NCBI GenBank assembly: GCA_902571015.1
Contig: CACGAC010000001.1
Span: forward strand, 124,001 to 188,000
Reading direction: 5' to 3'
Origin: an uncultured Pelagibacteraceae bacterium
Lineage (GTDB): Bacteria > Pseudomonadota > Alphaproteobacteria > Pelagibacterales > Pelagibacteraceae
Length of the DNA: 64,000 nucleotides
Below are positions 1 through 11,295 of this stretch, piece by piece. Position 1 is the stretch's first letter, and each line of letters begins with the position of its first letter. Below the pieces are notes generated by a model. That model saw only the letters and a program-made list of their open reading frames with translations. It was not told the origin of the DNA and did not search any database. The translations under genes and the position numbers were made by a program.

Positions 1-203
1 CTGCTAAAAAATTTTTAATGGGAGTTAAAAGTTCAATAGCGATGCACAATACATCTACACAATTTGCAGATGGTGGTGAATTTGGATTTGGAGGTGAGGT
101 TGGAATTTCGACAAATGTTCTTCCACCAAGAGGCCCTGTAGGACTTGGACAACTAATTTCCTACAAATATCAAGTAACAAGTAATGGTAAAATTAGAAAG
201 TAA
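1..203 (+). CDS. proA: Glutamate-5-semialdehyde dehydrogenase ProA, C-terminal end (partial)
   Basis: Only the 3' end lies in the window. Codons run in frame from base 3 to a TAA at 201-203, giving about 66 residues. The stretch MHNTSTQFADGGEFGFG followed by GEVGIST, RGPVGL and YKY matches the C-terminus of gamma-glutamyl phosphate reductase, the second step of proline synthesis (NADPH reduction of glutamyl-5-phosphate). The start lies to the left of the window. It overlaps the next gene, nadD, by 20 bases, and the proA-nadD order is common in alphaproteobacteria. The ATG at base 18 is internal and not a start. Confidence 0.93.
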   Translation, partial: AKKFLMGVKSSIAMHNTSTQFADGGEFGFGGEVGISTNVLPPRGPVGLGQLISYKYQVTSNGKIRK

Positions 204-726
204 ATTGGTTACAAGAAGAAACAAAATTGGGATCCTGGGTGGATCCTTCGATCCTGCGCACAAAGGTCACTTAACTATCTCAAAAGAAGCAATTAATAGA
301 TTTAAATTACGAAATGTTATTTGGGCAATAACAAAAAAAAATCCTTTTAAAAAAAAGACACATACAAGTTTGGATAATAGAATCAAGCATTGCAAAAAAA
401 TTATTGGATCAAGTAAATTGATTAAAGTAAAATTTTATGAGGACACAATTAAATCAAATAAAACTTTTGATTTGATAAATCATATTTCAAAGAACAAAAA
501 AAACAAAATTTATTTTATAATGGGCGCTGATAATTTAATAAAATTTCACAAATGGTATAAATGGAAATTAATTTCACAGAAATGTAAAATAATAGTATTT
601 GATAGGCATGGTTATAAAAAAAAATCATTAAATTCAACTACATATAAAAGATTAAATAGAGAAAATTTGAAATTTATTGAATTTGAAAAGGTCAATATTT
701 CTTCTTCTCAATTGAGAAAAATTTGA
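184..726 (+). CDS. nadD: Nicotinate-nucleotide adenylyltransferase NadD
   Basis: Joins nicotinate mononucleotide to AMP from ATP in NAD synthesis; cytosolic. The nucleotidyltransferase signature GGSFDPAHKGH is at residues 19-29, an MGADN motif lies mid-protein, and the ISSS..LRK phosphate-binding motif is at the extreme C-terminus. At 180 residues it is shorter than typical NadD (about 200-215) because the stop follows the SSSQLRKI motif at once, so the usual final helix is missing. The ATG at 184 overlaps proA by 20 bases; a TTG at 205 in the same frame is a possible alternative start. The family is secure; whether the short end is normal for this clade is unknown to me. Confidence 0.93.
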   Translation: MVKLESKLVTRRNKIGILGGSFDPAHKGHLTISKEAINRFKLRNVIWAITKKNPFKKKTHTSLDNRIKHCKKIIGSSKLIKVKFYEDTIKSNKTFDLINHISKNKKNKIYFIMGADNLIKFHKWYKWKLISQKCKIIVFDRHGYKKKSLNSTTYKRLNRENLKFIEFEKVNISSSQLRKI

Positions 727-743
727 TATGGTTTAGTTAATTA

Positions 744-1094
744 ATGGACAAAATTTCTGATTTAAAAAAAATCATAATTCAAACTTTAGATATCAATAAA
801 GCTTTAGACATTGTTAGCATCGATCTTAAAGATAAAAGTTCAATGGCTGAATACATGATTATTGCAAGTGGTACATCATCTAGACATATCCAATCACTTT
901 CTGAGCAAGTTTTAGAAAAATTCAAAGATTATGGAATGAAAGATTCAAAAATCGAGGGAAAAGATAGTACTGAGTGGAAACTGGTAGATGGAATAGATCT
1001 AATTGTCCACATATTTCATCCAGAAAAAAGAAAATTTTATGAACTAGAAAAAATGTGGTCAGAATTTATTCCAAAAGAAAAACTTATAATATGA
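744..1094 (+). CDS. rsfS: Ribosome silencing factor RsfS (RsfA/Iojap family)
   Basis: A 116-residue Iojap-family protein. Family members bind ribosomal protein L14 and block subunit joining when nutrients are scarce. Characteristic segments are the KSSMAEYMIIASGTSSRH core (about residues 31-48) and the later EGKDSTEWKLVDGIDLIVHIF stretch near residues 72-92. It follows nadD after 17 bases and its TGA overlaps the ATG of ctpA (ATGA at 1091-1094), so the genes are co-transcribed and probably translationally coupled. The neighbour rlmH, often found between rsfS and the following genes in alphaproteobacteria, is absent here. Confidence 0.93.
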   Translation: MDKISDLKKIIIQTLDINKALDIVSIDLKDKSSMAEYMIIASGTSSRHIQSLSEQVLEKFKDYGMKDSKIEGKDSTEWKLVDGIDLIVHIFHPEKRKFYELEKMWSEFIPKEKLII

Positions 1095-2230
1095 AGAAAA
1101 TTTTTTTTATTATCAGTATATTTTTCCTGAAGTTTTCAACTTTTAATCCTATCGTTGCGGCTGAAAATGATGTTTATAAGAAAATAGATTTATTTGGAGA
1201 AGTATTAGAAAAAATTAATAAGGAATATGTTGATGAAATAAATCAATCTGAAAGCATGGATGCTGCAATAGATGGTTTGCTTCAATCACTAGATCCTTAC
1301 TCAGCATATATGTCACCTGAAATTTTCAACGAAATGCAGACTGAAACAAGTGGTGAATTTGGTGGCTTGGGAATAGAGGTAAATATGGAGTCTGGAGTTG
1401 TAAAAGTAATTTCCCCTATTGACGATACTCCAGCGTCTAGAGCTGGAATTAAAGCTGGTGACTACATTATAAAGATAGATGATATTCAGGTACAAGGTAA
1501 ATCTCTAAGTGAAGCTGTAGATTTAATGAGAGGACCTGTAGGTTCATCAATTATTTTAACTGTAAGAAGAATTGGACAAAAAAAAGCTTTAACATTTGAA
1601 ATCGTAAGAGAAATAATTCAAATTAAATCAGTAAAAGCTGATCTTTTAAAAAATAATGTTGGTTATCTTAGATTAACATCTTTCAATGAAAATAGTGGTG
1701 ATCAAATAAGAGAGCAAATTAGAGAATTTGAAAAAAATGAAAATATAAATTCATATATACTAGATTTAAGAAATAATCCTGGAGGGTTGTTATCACAAGC
1801 TATAAGGATATCAGATTTTTTTTTAGATAATGGGGAAATTGTATCTACCAAAAGTAGAAAGGCCTCTGAAAATAGAAAATGGTTTGCCAAAAAAGGAGAT
1901 TTGATAGGTGGCAAAACTTTGGTTGTATTAATTAATTACGGTTCTGCATCTGCTTCGGAAATAGTTGCTGGAGCACTACAAGATCATAAAAGAGCAATTA
2001 TTTTAGGCGAAAATAGTTATGGAAAGGGTTCAGTGCAATCAATTATTCCACTTAAGAATAAAGGAGCAATAAGACTCACTGTTGCAAAATATTATCTACC
2101 GTCAGGCAAATCAATTTCTGAGGTTGGAGTAAGTCCTGACATTGAGATTGATGAAGATACGGATGAATTTAGGATTAAGACAGACACTGATAATCAACTA
2201 AGCTACGCATTAAAACTTTTAAACGGTTAA
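1091..2230 (+). CDS. ctpA: C-terminal processing protease CtpA (S41 family)
   Basis: A periplasmic S41 serine protease of 379 residues that cuts substrate C-termini. I chose the ATG at 1091, which overlaps the rsfS stop as ATGA, rather than one 36 bases upstream. From there the protein begins MKKIFFIISIFF, a clean signal peptide ending near VAAEN. A PDZ domain follows (about residues 80-165, with GGLGIEV and AGDYIIKID). The catalytic pair is visible: Ser287 in the SASASE motif and Lys312 in SYGKGSVQ, with the same 25-residue spacing as E. coli Prc. It abuts rppH with no gap. Confidence 0.94.
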   Translation: MKKIFFIISIFFLKFSTFNPIVAAENDVYKKIDLFGEVLEKINKEYVDEINQSESMDAAIDGLLQSLDPYSAYMSPEIFNEMQTETSGEFGGLGIEVNMESGVVKVISPIDDTPASRAGIKAGDYIIKIDDIQVQGKSLSEAVDLMRGPVGSSIILTVRRIGQKKALTFEIVREIIQIKSVKADLLKNNVGYLRLTSFNENSGDQIREQIREFEKNENINSYILDLRNNPGGLLSQAIRISDFFLDNGEIVSTKSRKASENRKWFAKKGDLIGGKTLVVLINYGSASASEIVAGALQDHKRAIILGENSYGKGSVQSIIPLKNKGAIRLTVAKYYLPSGKSISEVGVSPDIEIDEDTDEFRIKTDTDNQLSYALKLLNG

Positions 2231-2716
2231 ATGAAAGAGCAATATAAACATCTACCACTCCGTAGTGGTGTAGGCATTGTTGTTCTTAATCAAGAAGATA
2301 AAATTTTCGTTGCAAGAAGAATAGACAACCCAAAAAACTTTTGGCAAATGCCACAAGGAGGTATTGATGAAGGTGAGGATTTTCTTACCGCTGCATACAG
2401 GGAGTTAAAGGAAGAGACTAGTATTACAAAAGTAGAGCTAATTAAAGAATTAGATGGTTTTATAACATATGAATTACCAGATCACTTATTGGGTATAATT
2501 TGGAAGGGTAAGTATAAGGGACAAAAACAGAAATGGTTTATAATGAAGTTTACTGGAGAGGATAGTGAAATAAATATTAAAACAAAAAAGCCTGAATTTC
2601 TTGAATGGAAATGGATTGATTTGGAATCCTTAACAAAAGTTGTGGTAGATTTTAAATTACACGTTTATCAAGAAATTAAAAAAAAATTAGAGTTATTATT
2701 AGTTAATCGACCTTAG
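2231..2716 (+). CDS. rppH: RNA pyrophosphohydrolase RppH (Nudix)
   Basis: Removes pyrophosphate from the 5' triphosphate end of RNAs and so starts 5'-end-dependent decay. The 161-residue protein has LPLRSGVGIVV at the N-terminus, the QMPQGGIDEGE segment, and a full Nudix box (GX5EX7REXXEEXG pattern, about residues 40-62, with REL.EET). The ATG follows the ctpA stop directly. Its 3' end overlaps the 3' end of atpC on the opposite strand by 18 bases, so the two transcripts converge with no room for a dedicated terminator. Confidence 0.94.
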   Translation: MKEQYKHLPLRSGVGIVVLNQEDKIFVARRIDNPKNFWQMPQGGIDEGEDFLTAAYRELKEETSITKVELIKELDGFITYELPDHLLGIIWKGKYKGQKQKWFIMKFTGEDSEINIKTKKPEFLEWKWIDLESLTKVVVDFKLHVYQEIKKKLELLLVNRP

Positions 2717-3090
2717 AACTTCGACTTTTTGATCTGCTAAATATTTAGCCTGATCACTGATCTCAGATTTACTTGCTTCCGATTCAGCTTTTTTAAGTAA
2801 ATCCCCTTGTTTAGATTTATCTAAATCTGCCACAGAGATTATTGTGCTTGTTAAGATAGATAAATTATTATTTTTAAATTCAATAATCCCATCTTCTACA
2901 TAATAATTTTCATCACCTGATTTCGAAAATACTTTAATTATCCCAGGTTTTAAAAAAGAAATAATAGATATGTGATCTTTTAAAATTCCCATTTCACCCT
3001 CAAATGCAGGTACAACAACCTCTACAACATCCTCTTTAACTAAAAAAGATTTTTCTGGGTTTACAATTTCAATTTTAAATTCTTCACTCA

Positions 3091-3091
<1 letters not shown>
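2699..3091 (-). CDS. atpC: F1F0 ATP synthase epsilon subunit
   Basis: A 130-residue epsilon subunit, the rotor-stalk and regulatory subunit of F1. Residues 1-85 form the beta-sandwich domain (EIVNPEKSFL, the FEGEMGILKDH motif and GIIEFKNNNLSIL), followed by a short helical C-terminal region. It is the last gene of the atpHAGDC operon. Its ATG overlaps the atpD TAA by one base (TAATG). The 3' end runs 18 bases into the convergent rppH. Confidence 0.93.
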
Positions 3092-5384
<2,293 letters not shown>

Positions 5385-5390
5385 ATTATT

Positions 5391-6926
5391 TTAAGATTTA
5401 AAGGTTCCTTTCAGCTGAGTGATTACTTCTACCAATAGCTTTTCTTTATCTTCATCAAGTTTTCCAGTGCTTTGAATTGCTTCAATTATTTCAGGTTTAT
5501 CTGATTTACACTTATTTATAATTTTGCTTTCAAACTCCGATACATCTTTCAAATCAATATCATCGAGATAACCTTTAACACCGCAGAAAACTGATATTAC
5601 TTGCTCAGCAACAGTCAATGGTGAGTATTGTTTTTGTTTTAGAAGTTCAGTTAGTTTTGAGCCCCTGTTTAAAAGTTGTTGTGTAGATGCATCCAAATCA
5701 GATCCAAATTGGGCAAATGCTGCCATTTCTCTGTATTGTGCTAATTCTAGTTTCATCGATCCCGAAACTTTTTTCATAGCTTTTGTTTGAGCTGATGATC
5801 CGACTCTAGATACTGATAATCCAACGTTAATTGCTGGTCTTATACCTTGGTTAAATAATTCTGTTTCTAAGAATATTTGACCATCAGTAATTGAAATTAC
5901 ATTAGTAGGAATAAATGCAGAAACATCTCCCCCTTGTGTTTCAATAATTGGAAGTGCTGTTAATGAACCACCACCGTGCTCGTCGCTTAATTTTGCAGCT
6001 CTTTCAAGTAATCTACTATGTAGATAAAATACATCTCCTGGATAAGCCTCACGACCTGGAGGTCTTCTCAATAATAGAGACATTTGTCTGTACGCAACAG
6101 CTTGTTTAGATAAATCATCATAGATAATAAGTGCATGCATTCCATTATCTCTAAAATATTCACCCATAGCACATCCTGTGTACGGTGCTAAAAATTGTAA
6201 TGGAGCAGAGTCTGATGCTGTAGCTGCAACAATAGTTGTGTAATCCATTGCTCCTGCTTCTTCTAAAGTTTTTTGAATTTGTCTTACCGTTGATCTTTTT
6301 TGCCCAACCGCAACATAAATACAATATAATTTTTGCTTTTCATCACCAGATTCATTTATTTTTTTTTGATTAATAATTGCATCCACAGCAACTGCAGTTT
6401 TACCTGTTTGTCTGTCACCAATAATTAATTCCCTTTGACCTCTTCCAATTGGAACCAAACTATCAATTGATTTTAATCCAGTTTGCATTGGTTCGTTGAC
6501 TGATTGACGAGGAATAATTCCTGGTGCTTTTACTTCTACTCTAGTTTTTTTAATATTTTTATCAAATGGACCTTTTCCATCAATAGGATTACCTAAACCG
6601 TCTACAACTCTTCCTAACAATTCCTTTCCAACAGGAGTATCAACAATGTTACCCGTACGTTTTACTACATCACCCTCTTTTACATTTCTATCATCACCAA
6701 AAATTACAACACCAACATTTTCACTTTCTAAGTTAAGAGCCATCCCTTTTGATCCATCTGCAAATTCCACCATTTCACCAGCTTGTACATTATCCAAACC
6801 ATAAATTCTTGCGATACCATCTCCAACCGATAATACCTGCCCTACTTCTGCAACCTCGGCTTTTTCACCAAAATTTTTAATTTGTTCTTTTAATATTTTT
6901 GTAACTTCTGAAGGATTTATTTCCAT
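5391..6926 (-). CDS. atpA: F1F0 ATP synthase alpha subunit
   Basis: The non-catalytic nucleotide-binding subunit of F1, 511 residues. It starts [16 protein letters not shown], has the P-loop [10 protein letters not shown] near residue 170, and the family signature [17 protein letters not shown] near residue 365. It sits between atpH (abutting) and atpG. The operon holds only F1 genes; the F0 genes (atpB, E, F) are not in the window, as is usual for alphaproteobacteria where they form a separate operon. Confidence 0.98.
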   Translation of the reverse strand: MEINPSEVTKILKEQIKNFGEKAEVAEVGQVLSVGDGIARIYGLDNVQAGEMVEFADGSKGMALNLESENVGVVIFGDDRNVKEGDVVKRTGNIVDTPVGKELLGRVVDGLGNPIDGKGPFDKNIKKTRVEVKAPGIIPRQSVNEPMQTGLKSIDSLVPIGRGQRELIIGDRQTGKTAVAVDAIINQKKINESGDEKQKLYCIYVAVGQKRSTVRQIQKTLEEAGAMDYTTIVAATASDSAPLQFLAPYTGCAMGEYFRDNGMHALIIYDDLSKQAVAYRQMSLLLRRPPGREAYPGDVFYLHSRLLERAAKLSDEHGGGSLTALPIIETQGGDVSAFIPTNVISITDGQIFLETELFNQGIRPAINVGLSVSRVGSSAQTKAMKKVSGSMKLELAQYREMAAFAQFGSDLDASTQQLLNRGSKLTELLKQKQYSPLTVAEQVISVFCGVKGYLDDIDLKDVSEFESKIINKCKSDKPEIIEAIQSTGKLDEDKEKLLVEVITQLKGTFKS

Positions 6927-7484
6927 CTATGCCTCTATCATTCTATTTTCGATTTGCTGTAATTTATTTTTAATTGAGGAATCAACCATAGTACTTCCAA
7001 CCTGGACTACCAGGCCTCCTATTAAACTTTCATCGTGTTTATAGTTTAATTTTATTTTAGAGCTAAAATTCGTTGATAACTCATCTGTAATCTTTTTAAT
7101 TTCATCACTTGATAATTTTTTTGCTGATTTCAATTCAGCTATTAGCTCACCTCTTTTTTTGGAACATATTTCATTAAAACTTTTTAGAATTCGCTCTATA
7201 AAAAAGAAACGTCTCTTTTGAATTAAGAAATTTAAAAAATTTTTAAATAAATTTTCAAATTTATTAATATCAGCTATTTTGTTTATCACTTTTGAGAGAT
7301 CCTCTTGGCTAGTAGTAGGATCTTTAATCAAATTAAAAAAATCTTTACTTTGATTAATTAGATTTAATACAGATAAAGATTGTTCTTCTATCTGGCTTAA
7401 TAAATTATTTTCTTCTGAAAGCTCAAAAAGTGCGAGAGAATACCTTTCAGCTGATGAAATTGAAAATCCTGTATCTTTGCTCAA
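6927..7484 (-). CDS. atpH: F1F0 ATP synthase delta subunit
   Basis: The peripheral-stalk subunit linking F1 to F0, 185 residues. Family features are ERYSLALFELSEE near the N-terminus and the C-terminal GGLVVQVGSTMVDSSIKNKL segment. The start is a TTG at 7484, preceded six bases upstream by AGGA, which looks like the ribosome binding site and decides the start. First gene of the operon, so the 108-base gap to priA should hold the promoter. Confidence 0.92.
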   Translation of the reverse strand: MSKDTGFSISSAERYSLALFELSEENNLLSQIEEQSLSVLNLINQSKDFFNLIKDPTTSQEDLSKVINKIADINKFENLFKNFLNFLIQKRRFFFIERILKSFNEICSKKRGELIAELKSAKKLSSDEIKKITDELSTNFSSKIKLNYKHDESLIGGLVVQVGSTMVDSSIKNKLQQIENRMIEA

Positions 7485-7528
7485 CTTGTATCCTATATAA
7501 TGTTGAAGATTATTAAAAATTCAGGCTT

Positions 7529-7557
7529 TAATTAGCATATGACCCTTTTGTCTTCAA
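7529..7557 (-). promoter_or_regulatory. Candidate promoter for the atpHAGDC operon
   Basis: On the minus strand TTGAAG (7552-7557) and TAATTA (7529-7534) are 17 bases apart, about 45 bases before the atpH start. In such AT-rich DNA similar pairs occur by chance, and a TTGACA at 7568-7573 has no good -10 at the right distance. This is therefore only the best-spaced candidate in the gap. Confidence 0.28.
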
Positions 7558-7592
7558 GTGACTGATATGTCAAAAATACCTCTTTTTATTGG

Positions 7593-9548
7593 TTAATTGA
7601 AGTTTATTGGATCAACATCAACTGAAAGTTTTATTCCCTTAAAAAATTTATATTTTGGAATAATTTTAGCTAAAGAATTCTGCATTTTCATAGATTTTGA
7701 TCCTCTTATCAAAAGTCTTATCCTAAATTTTTTTTTTATTCTAAATATTGGTGCATTCACAGGGCCCAAAATTTTTCCGTTAATTTTGTTTTCAATAAAA
7801 TTCTTAAAATTAAAAGCTTCTTTTTCTAATTTTTTTTCATTTTCTCCTGTGAGGATTAAAGAAATAAATCTTTGATAAGGAGGAAGTTTATTTTTTTTTC
7901 TTATTTCTAACTCTCTTTCTAAAAAGATATCTGGATTTTCATTTGTTATTTCAGAGATCATTTTAGAATTATTTTCATAGGTTTGAAAATAAACTGTCGC
8001 TGGTTTTCCAGTTCTACCAGCTCTTCCTGATAGCTGATGATAAAGTTGTAAATTCTTTTCAGCCCCTCTTAGATCGTGACCATGAGATGAAAGATCAATA
8101 TCTACAACAACAATACAATTCAAGTGAGGAAAATGAAAGCCTTTTGATATTAATTGAGTTCCTACTAAAATTTGAATTTCATTATTAATTATTTTTTTAA
8201 TTTTTTCTTTTGAATCCTTTTTATTCATCGTATCGCTTGAGAAAATTTCAATTTTTTTACCAGGAAACTTTCTTTTTACTTCCTCAGAAATTCTTTCAAC
8301 ACCTGGTCCACTAAAAACAAATTCACAATTATCACCTTTCTTACAATTTCTTTTTAACTCTGATTTGAAACCACAATAATGACATATCAAATTATTTTTA
8401 TTCTTATGATAAACCAAATTTATTGTACAATTTGGGCATGTGAAGCTCGAAAAACATTTGTTACATAATGCGTTAGGTGAAAAACCTCTTCTATTCAAAA
8501 AAAACAAAACTTGATCTTTTTTTTCAAGATGTAGATTAACTTTTTCAATTATCTTCGCTGATAACCATGATTGCTTCTCAAGTTTTGTATTATTTAAATT
8601 AATGATTTCATAATTAGGTAATGCAGCATTTCTATACCTTTCACTTAGTCTAGAGACTTCATATTTTCCTTTTTTAATATTTTCAAAAGTTTCTATAGAG
8701 GGAACTGCTGTGATCAAGTTGACAGGAATGTTTTCAAATGATGCTCTTGAAATTGCCATATCTCGTGCATTATATGTAACGCCTTCATCTTGCTTGAAAG
8801 ATTGATCATGTTCCTCATCAACAATTATTATTCCTAATTTTTTAAAAGGTAAAAATAAAGAAGATCTTGCACCAATGACAACTTTAATTTCACCACAGGA
8901 AATGCCACTCCAAATTATTTCTTTTTTCTTTTTTGAGATACCAGAGTGCCAAATTGCTGGATAAAATCCGAAATATTCTGAAAATTTTTGCTCAAACTGA
9001 CTGGTCAAACCTATTTCTGGTAAAAGAATTAGTGATTGAAAACCCTTCTCAATTAAAGATTTTAGCGCCTCAAAATAAACTAAAGTCTTACCTGATCCTG
9101 TTGTTCCTTGTAATACATGAACTCTAAATTTTTTATTTGAATAGCTCATTTTTTCTAGGGATTTAATTTGATTGATAGATAATTTAAAGGAATTTTTTTT
9201 TATTTTTCTATTATACGGTTCATAAATTTTTTTTCCCATTTTTTCTATTGTATTACTACTTAATAAAACAAGCTTTAACGCCATTCCTTTTGGTATTAAA
9301 TTATACTCAGCAAACCAATTTAAAAAATTTATTGTAGTTTTCTTTAGCGGAGTTACGTTTAATTTTTTTAGGATATTTTTTATTTTAAATTTTTTATTAT
9401 TATTTTTTTCAAATTCATTCCATACTACACCTGTTATTTTAGATTTTCCAAAAGGGACTAGAACAAACTCACCAAGCTTAAGATTAATTTCACTTTCATA
9501 AGTAAAAGGATGATCAAAAATATTTGGTATTAGAATCGGATATTTCAT
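7593..9548 (-). CDS. priA: Primosomal protein N' (PriA helicase)
   Basis: A 3'-5' DNA helicase that restarts stalled replication forks. At 651 residues it is shorter than E. coli PriA (732). An N-terminal DNA-binding part is followed by the helicase Walker A GTTGSGKTLVYF, the DEEH box (IIVDEEHDQSFKQDEG), a cysteine-rich zinc domain with CNKC, CPNC and CHYC pairs plus a later CKKGDNC, then the helicase C half (GTQLISKGFHFP and LSGRAGRTGKP). It starts at ATG 9548, divergent from the decayed SDR gene at 9612, and lies upstream of the atp operon on the same strand. Confidence 0.95.
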   Translation of the reverse strand: MKYPILIPNIFDHPFTYESEINLKLGEFVLVPFGKSKITGVVWNEFEKNNNKKFKIKNILKKLNVTPLKKTTINFLNWFAEYNLIPKGMALKLVLLSSNTIEKMGKKIYEPYNRKIKKNSFKLSINQIKSLEKMSYSNKKFRVHVLQGTTGSGKTLVYFEALKSLIEKGFQSLILLPEIGLTSQFEQKFSEYFGFYPAIWHSGISKKKKEIIWSGISCGEIKVVIGARSSLFLPFKKLGIIIVDEEHDQSFKQDEGVTYNARDMAISRASFENIPVNLITAVPSIETFENIKKGKYEVSRLSERYRNAALPNYEIINLNNTKLEKQSWLSAKIIEKVNLHLEKKDQVLFFLNRRGFSPNALCNKCFSSFTCPNCTINLVYHKNKNNLICHYCGFKSELKRNCKKGDNCEFVFSGPGVERISEEVKRKFPGKKIEIFSSDTMNKKDSKEKIKKIINNEIQILVGTQLISKGFHFPHLNCIVVVDIDLSSHGHDLRGAEKNLQLYHQLSGRAGRTGKPATVYFQTYENNSKMISEITNENPDIFLERELEIRKKNKLPPYQRFISLILTGENEKKLEKEAFNFKNFIENKINGKILGPVNAPIFRIKKKFRIRLLIRGSKSMKMQNSLAKIIPKYKFFKGIKLSVDVDPINFN

Positions 9549-9611
9549 TATCTTTTAATTAAGTATACAAACTATAATTTATTAAATATTAACAGTATTA
9601 TACATAAGATA

Positions 9612-9952
9612 ATGAGAGAAAAAAAAGTAATTTGGATTACCGGTGCAAGCACGGGAATTGGAAGATCTCTAGCTTTAAAATTTGCGAATGAAGGGTGGAC
9701 AGTAGCTGCATCTGAAGAAGAGAGGAATTGTTATTAAGTTTAAGTGAAGAAAATAATAATATTTTTCCATTTCCCCTAGATGTAACTAAAGTTGAACAAT
9801 GTAATATTGTTTTCAACGACATTATTAAAAAGTTTAATAATATAGAGATATCCTTTTTTTGTACTGGTATTCATGACCCTAAATCTGAAAAAGAATTTAA
9901 TTTAGATAAGATAAGACAGATAATGGAAGTAAAAAATAAGATTGCAACATAA
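9612..9952 (+). pseudogene. Short-chain dehydrogenase/reductase, frameshifted and truncated
   Basis: The ATG at 9612 opens a frame beginning MREKKVIWITGASTGIGRS, with the Rossmann motif TGASTGIG at residues 10-17 of the SDR family. The frame ends at TAA 9735-9737 after ERNCY. The homology continues in another frame from about 9722 (EELLLSLSEEN, FPLDVT, then an FFCTGI segment where NAG is usual) to TAA 9950-9952. Together they cover only the N-terminal half of an SDR; the catalytic YXXXK region is absent. So there is one frameshift near 9714-9725 and loss of the 3' half. The downstream neighbour begins 31 bases later. I judge it a dead gene. Confidence 0.82.
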
Positions 9953-9983
9953 ATCTTTATAAATTAACCTTACTAATTCGTGT

Positions 9984-11294
9984 ATGAAAATTTTAGTTCT
10001 TGACCCTGAAAAAAAAGTTTCACATAGAATTTCAAAAGATACAAGCGGTGGATACGGAACAGGAAATGATTTTGGTGATACATTAATTCCGAGTTTTTTA
10101 AAAAAAACTCTTAAATTAATTCACGACTGGCCTCCATTATTTGCGGCTTATTCTATTTCTGTATTAAAAAATAATGGTCACGAAGTTTTATATTCAAAAA
10201 ATTTACCAAAAGATCATGAGAACTTCGATATTTATATTGTTATTTCGTCTATTGTTTGTTGTGAAACTGAATGTGAAATTATAGCAAAACTAAGTGAAAT
10301 CAAAAAAAAAATTCTTGCTATAGGCCCATTTGCTACAAATAATCCAAAAAAATATTTGAATGCAGGTGCATCTGTAATATTAGGTGAGCCTGAATTTTAC
10401 TTTTTAAAAAATAAAAATTTAGAAGACATTGAAGAAAAAAAAGAAATATCCTTTACTCACGATTTTGAGCTAGATGATCTGCCTTATCCAGACTGGAATA
10501 ATATTAAAAATAGTAAAACAAGTTTATTATTTGGCACCGAAAAATCGCTACCAATATTAGCTACTCGAGGATGCCCTTATTCATGTTTTAAATATTGTGT
10601 TTATCCACTACAACAAGGTAGAAAACCAAGGCATAGAAAAGCGATTAACATTGTTGATGAGTTAGAATATTGGAGTCAAAAGTTAAATATAAAAATGTTT
10701 ATTTTTAGGGATCCAGTTTTTTCAATAAATAAGAAGCATACAATTGAATTTTGTAACGAGTTAATTCAAAGAAAAATAAATGTTAAATTTATTATTGAAA
10801 CCCATTTAAGAATACTAGATGACGATTTAATAAAGATATTGAAACAGGCAGGTTTAAAAGCGGTAAAAGTTGGTGTAGAAAGTTTTGATGAAGAAGTTTT
10901 AAAAGATTCAGGTAGATTTTCAGTAAGTAAAGATCAGCAACTTGATAGAATAAGAGCTCTTGAAAAAAATAATATTATGGTTTCAGCAATGTATATATTA
11001 GGATTTCCTACTGATACAGACAGCACAATAAAAAAAACAATTAACTACTCAAAAAGACTGAATACAACTTACGCACAATTTAGTGTTTGGACACCTTATC
11101 CAGGTACACCTGTATTTGAGGAGTATAAAGAAAAAATAACGTCAAAAACTTTTGATAATTTTGATCAGTATCATTTGGTATTTAAACATAAACTTTTTGA
11201 CCAACAAAGTATTAGAAATTATCTTTCAAAAGCCTATACCGATTATTATTTTCGATTTTCGTGGTTATTTAAATTCATTAAATCAATTATATAA
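9984..11294 (+). CDS. B12-binding-type radical SAM protein
   Basis: A 436-residue protein. The first 150 residues resemble the Rossmann-like cobalamin-binding domain of B12 radical SAM enzymes (GGYGTGNDFG, IYIVISSIVCCE, GPFATNNP, AGASVILGEPE) but I see no DXHXXG cobalamin motif. The radical SAM barrel follows. Its cysteines, C197, C201 and C205 in RGCPYSCFKYCVYP, are spaced CX3CX3C instead of the standard CX3CX2C. Later segments (KVGVESFDEEVLK, AMYILGFPTDT, WTPYPGTPVFEEY) are typical of the family. It is the first of three genes in an insert with GT2 and GT-C enzymes, so a lipid- or glycan-modifying role is likely, but the substrate is unknown. Confidence 0.82.
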   Translation: MKILVLDPEKKVSHRISKDTSGGYGTGNDFGDTLIPSFLKKTLKLIHDWPPLFAAYSISVLKNNGHEVLYSKNLPKDHENFDIYIVISSIVCCETECEIIAKLSEIKKKILAIGPFATNNPKKYLNAGASVILGEPEFYFLKNKNLEDIEEKKEISFTHDFELDDLPYPDWNNIKNSKTSLLFGTEKSLPILATRGCPYSCFKYCVYPLQQGRKPRHRKAINIVDELEYWSQKLNIKMFIFRDPVFSINKKHTIEFCNELIQRKINVKFIIETHLRILDDDLIKILKQAGLKAVKVGVESFDEEVLKDSGRFSVSKDQQLDRIRALEKNNIMVSAMYILGFPTDTDSTIKKTINYSKRLNTTYAQFSVWTPYPGTPVFEEYKEKITSKTFDNFDQYHLVFKHKLFDQQSIRNYLSKAYTDYYFRFSWLFKFIKSII

Positions 11295-11295
11295 A

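Noticed and set aside
9637..9822. 61-residue minus-strand ORF over the SDR remnant
   Set aside because: Antisense shadow of the decayed SDR; no start signal or family likeness.
11152..11295. Longer start for the GT2 gene
   Set aside because: It lies wholly within the radical SAM gene, and the family N-terminus begins at the GTG at 11296.
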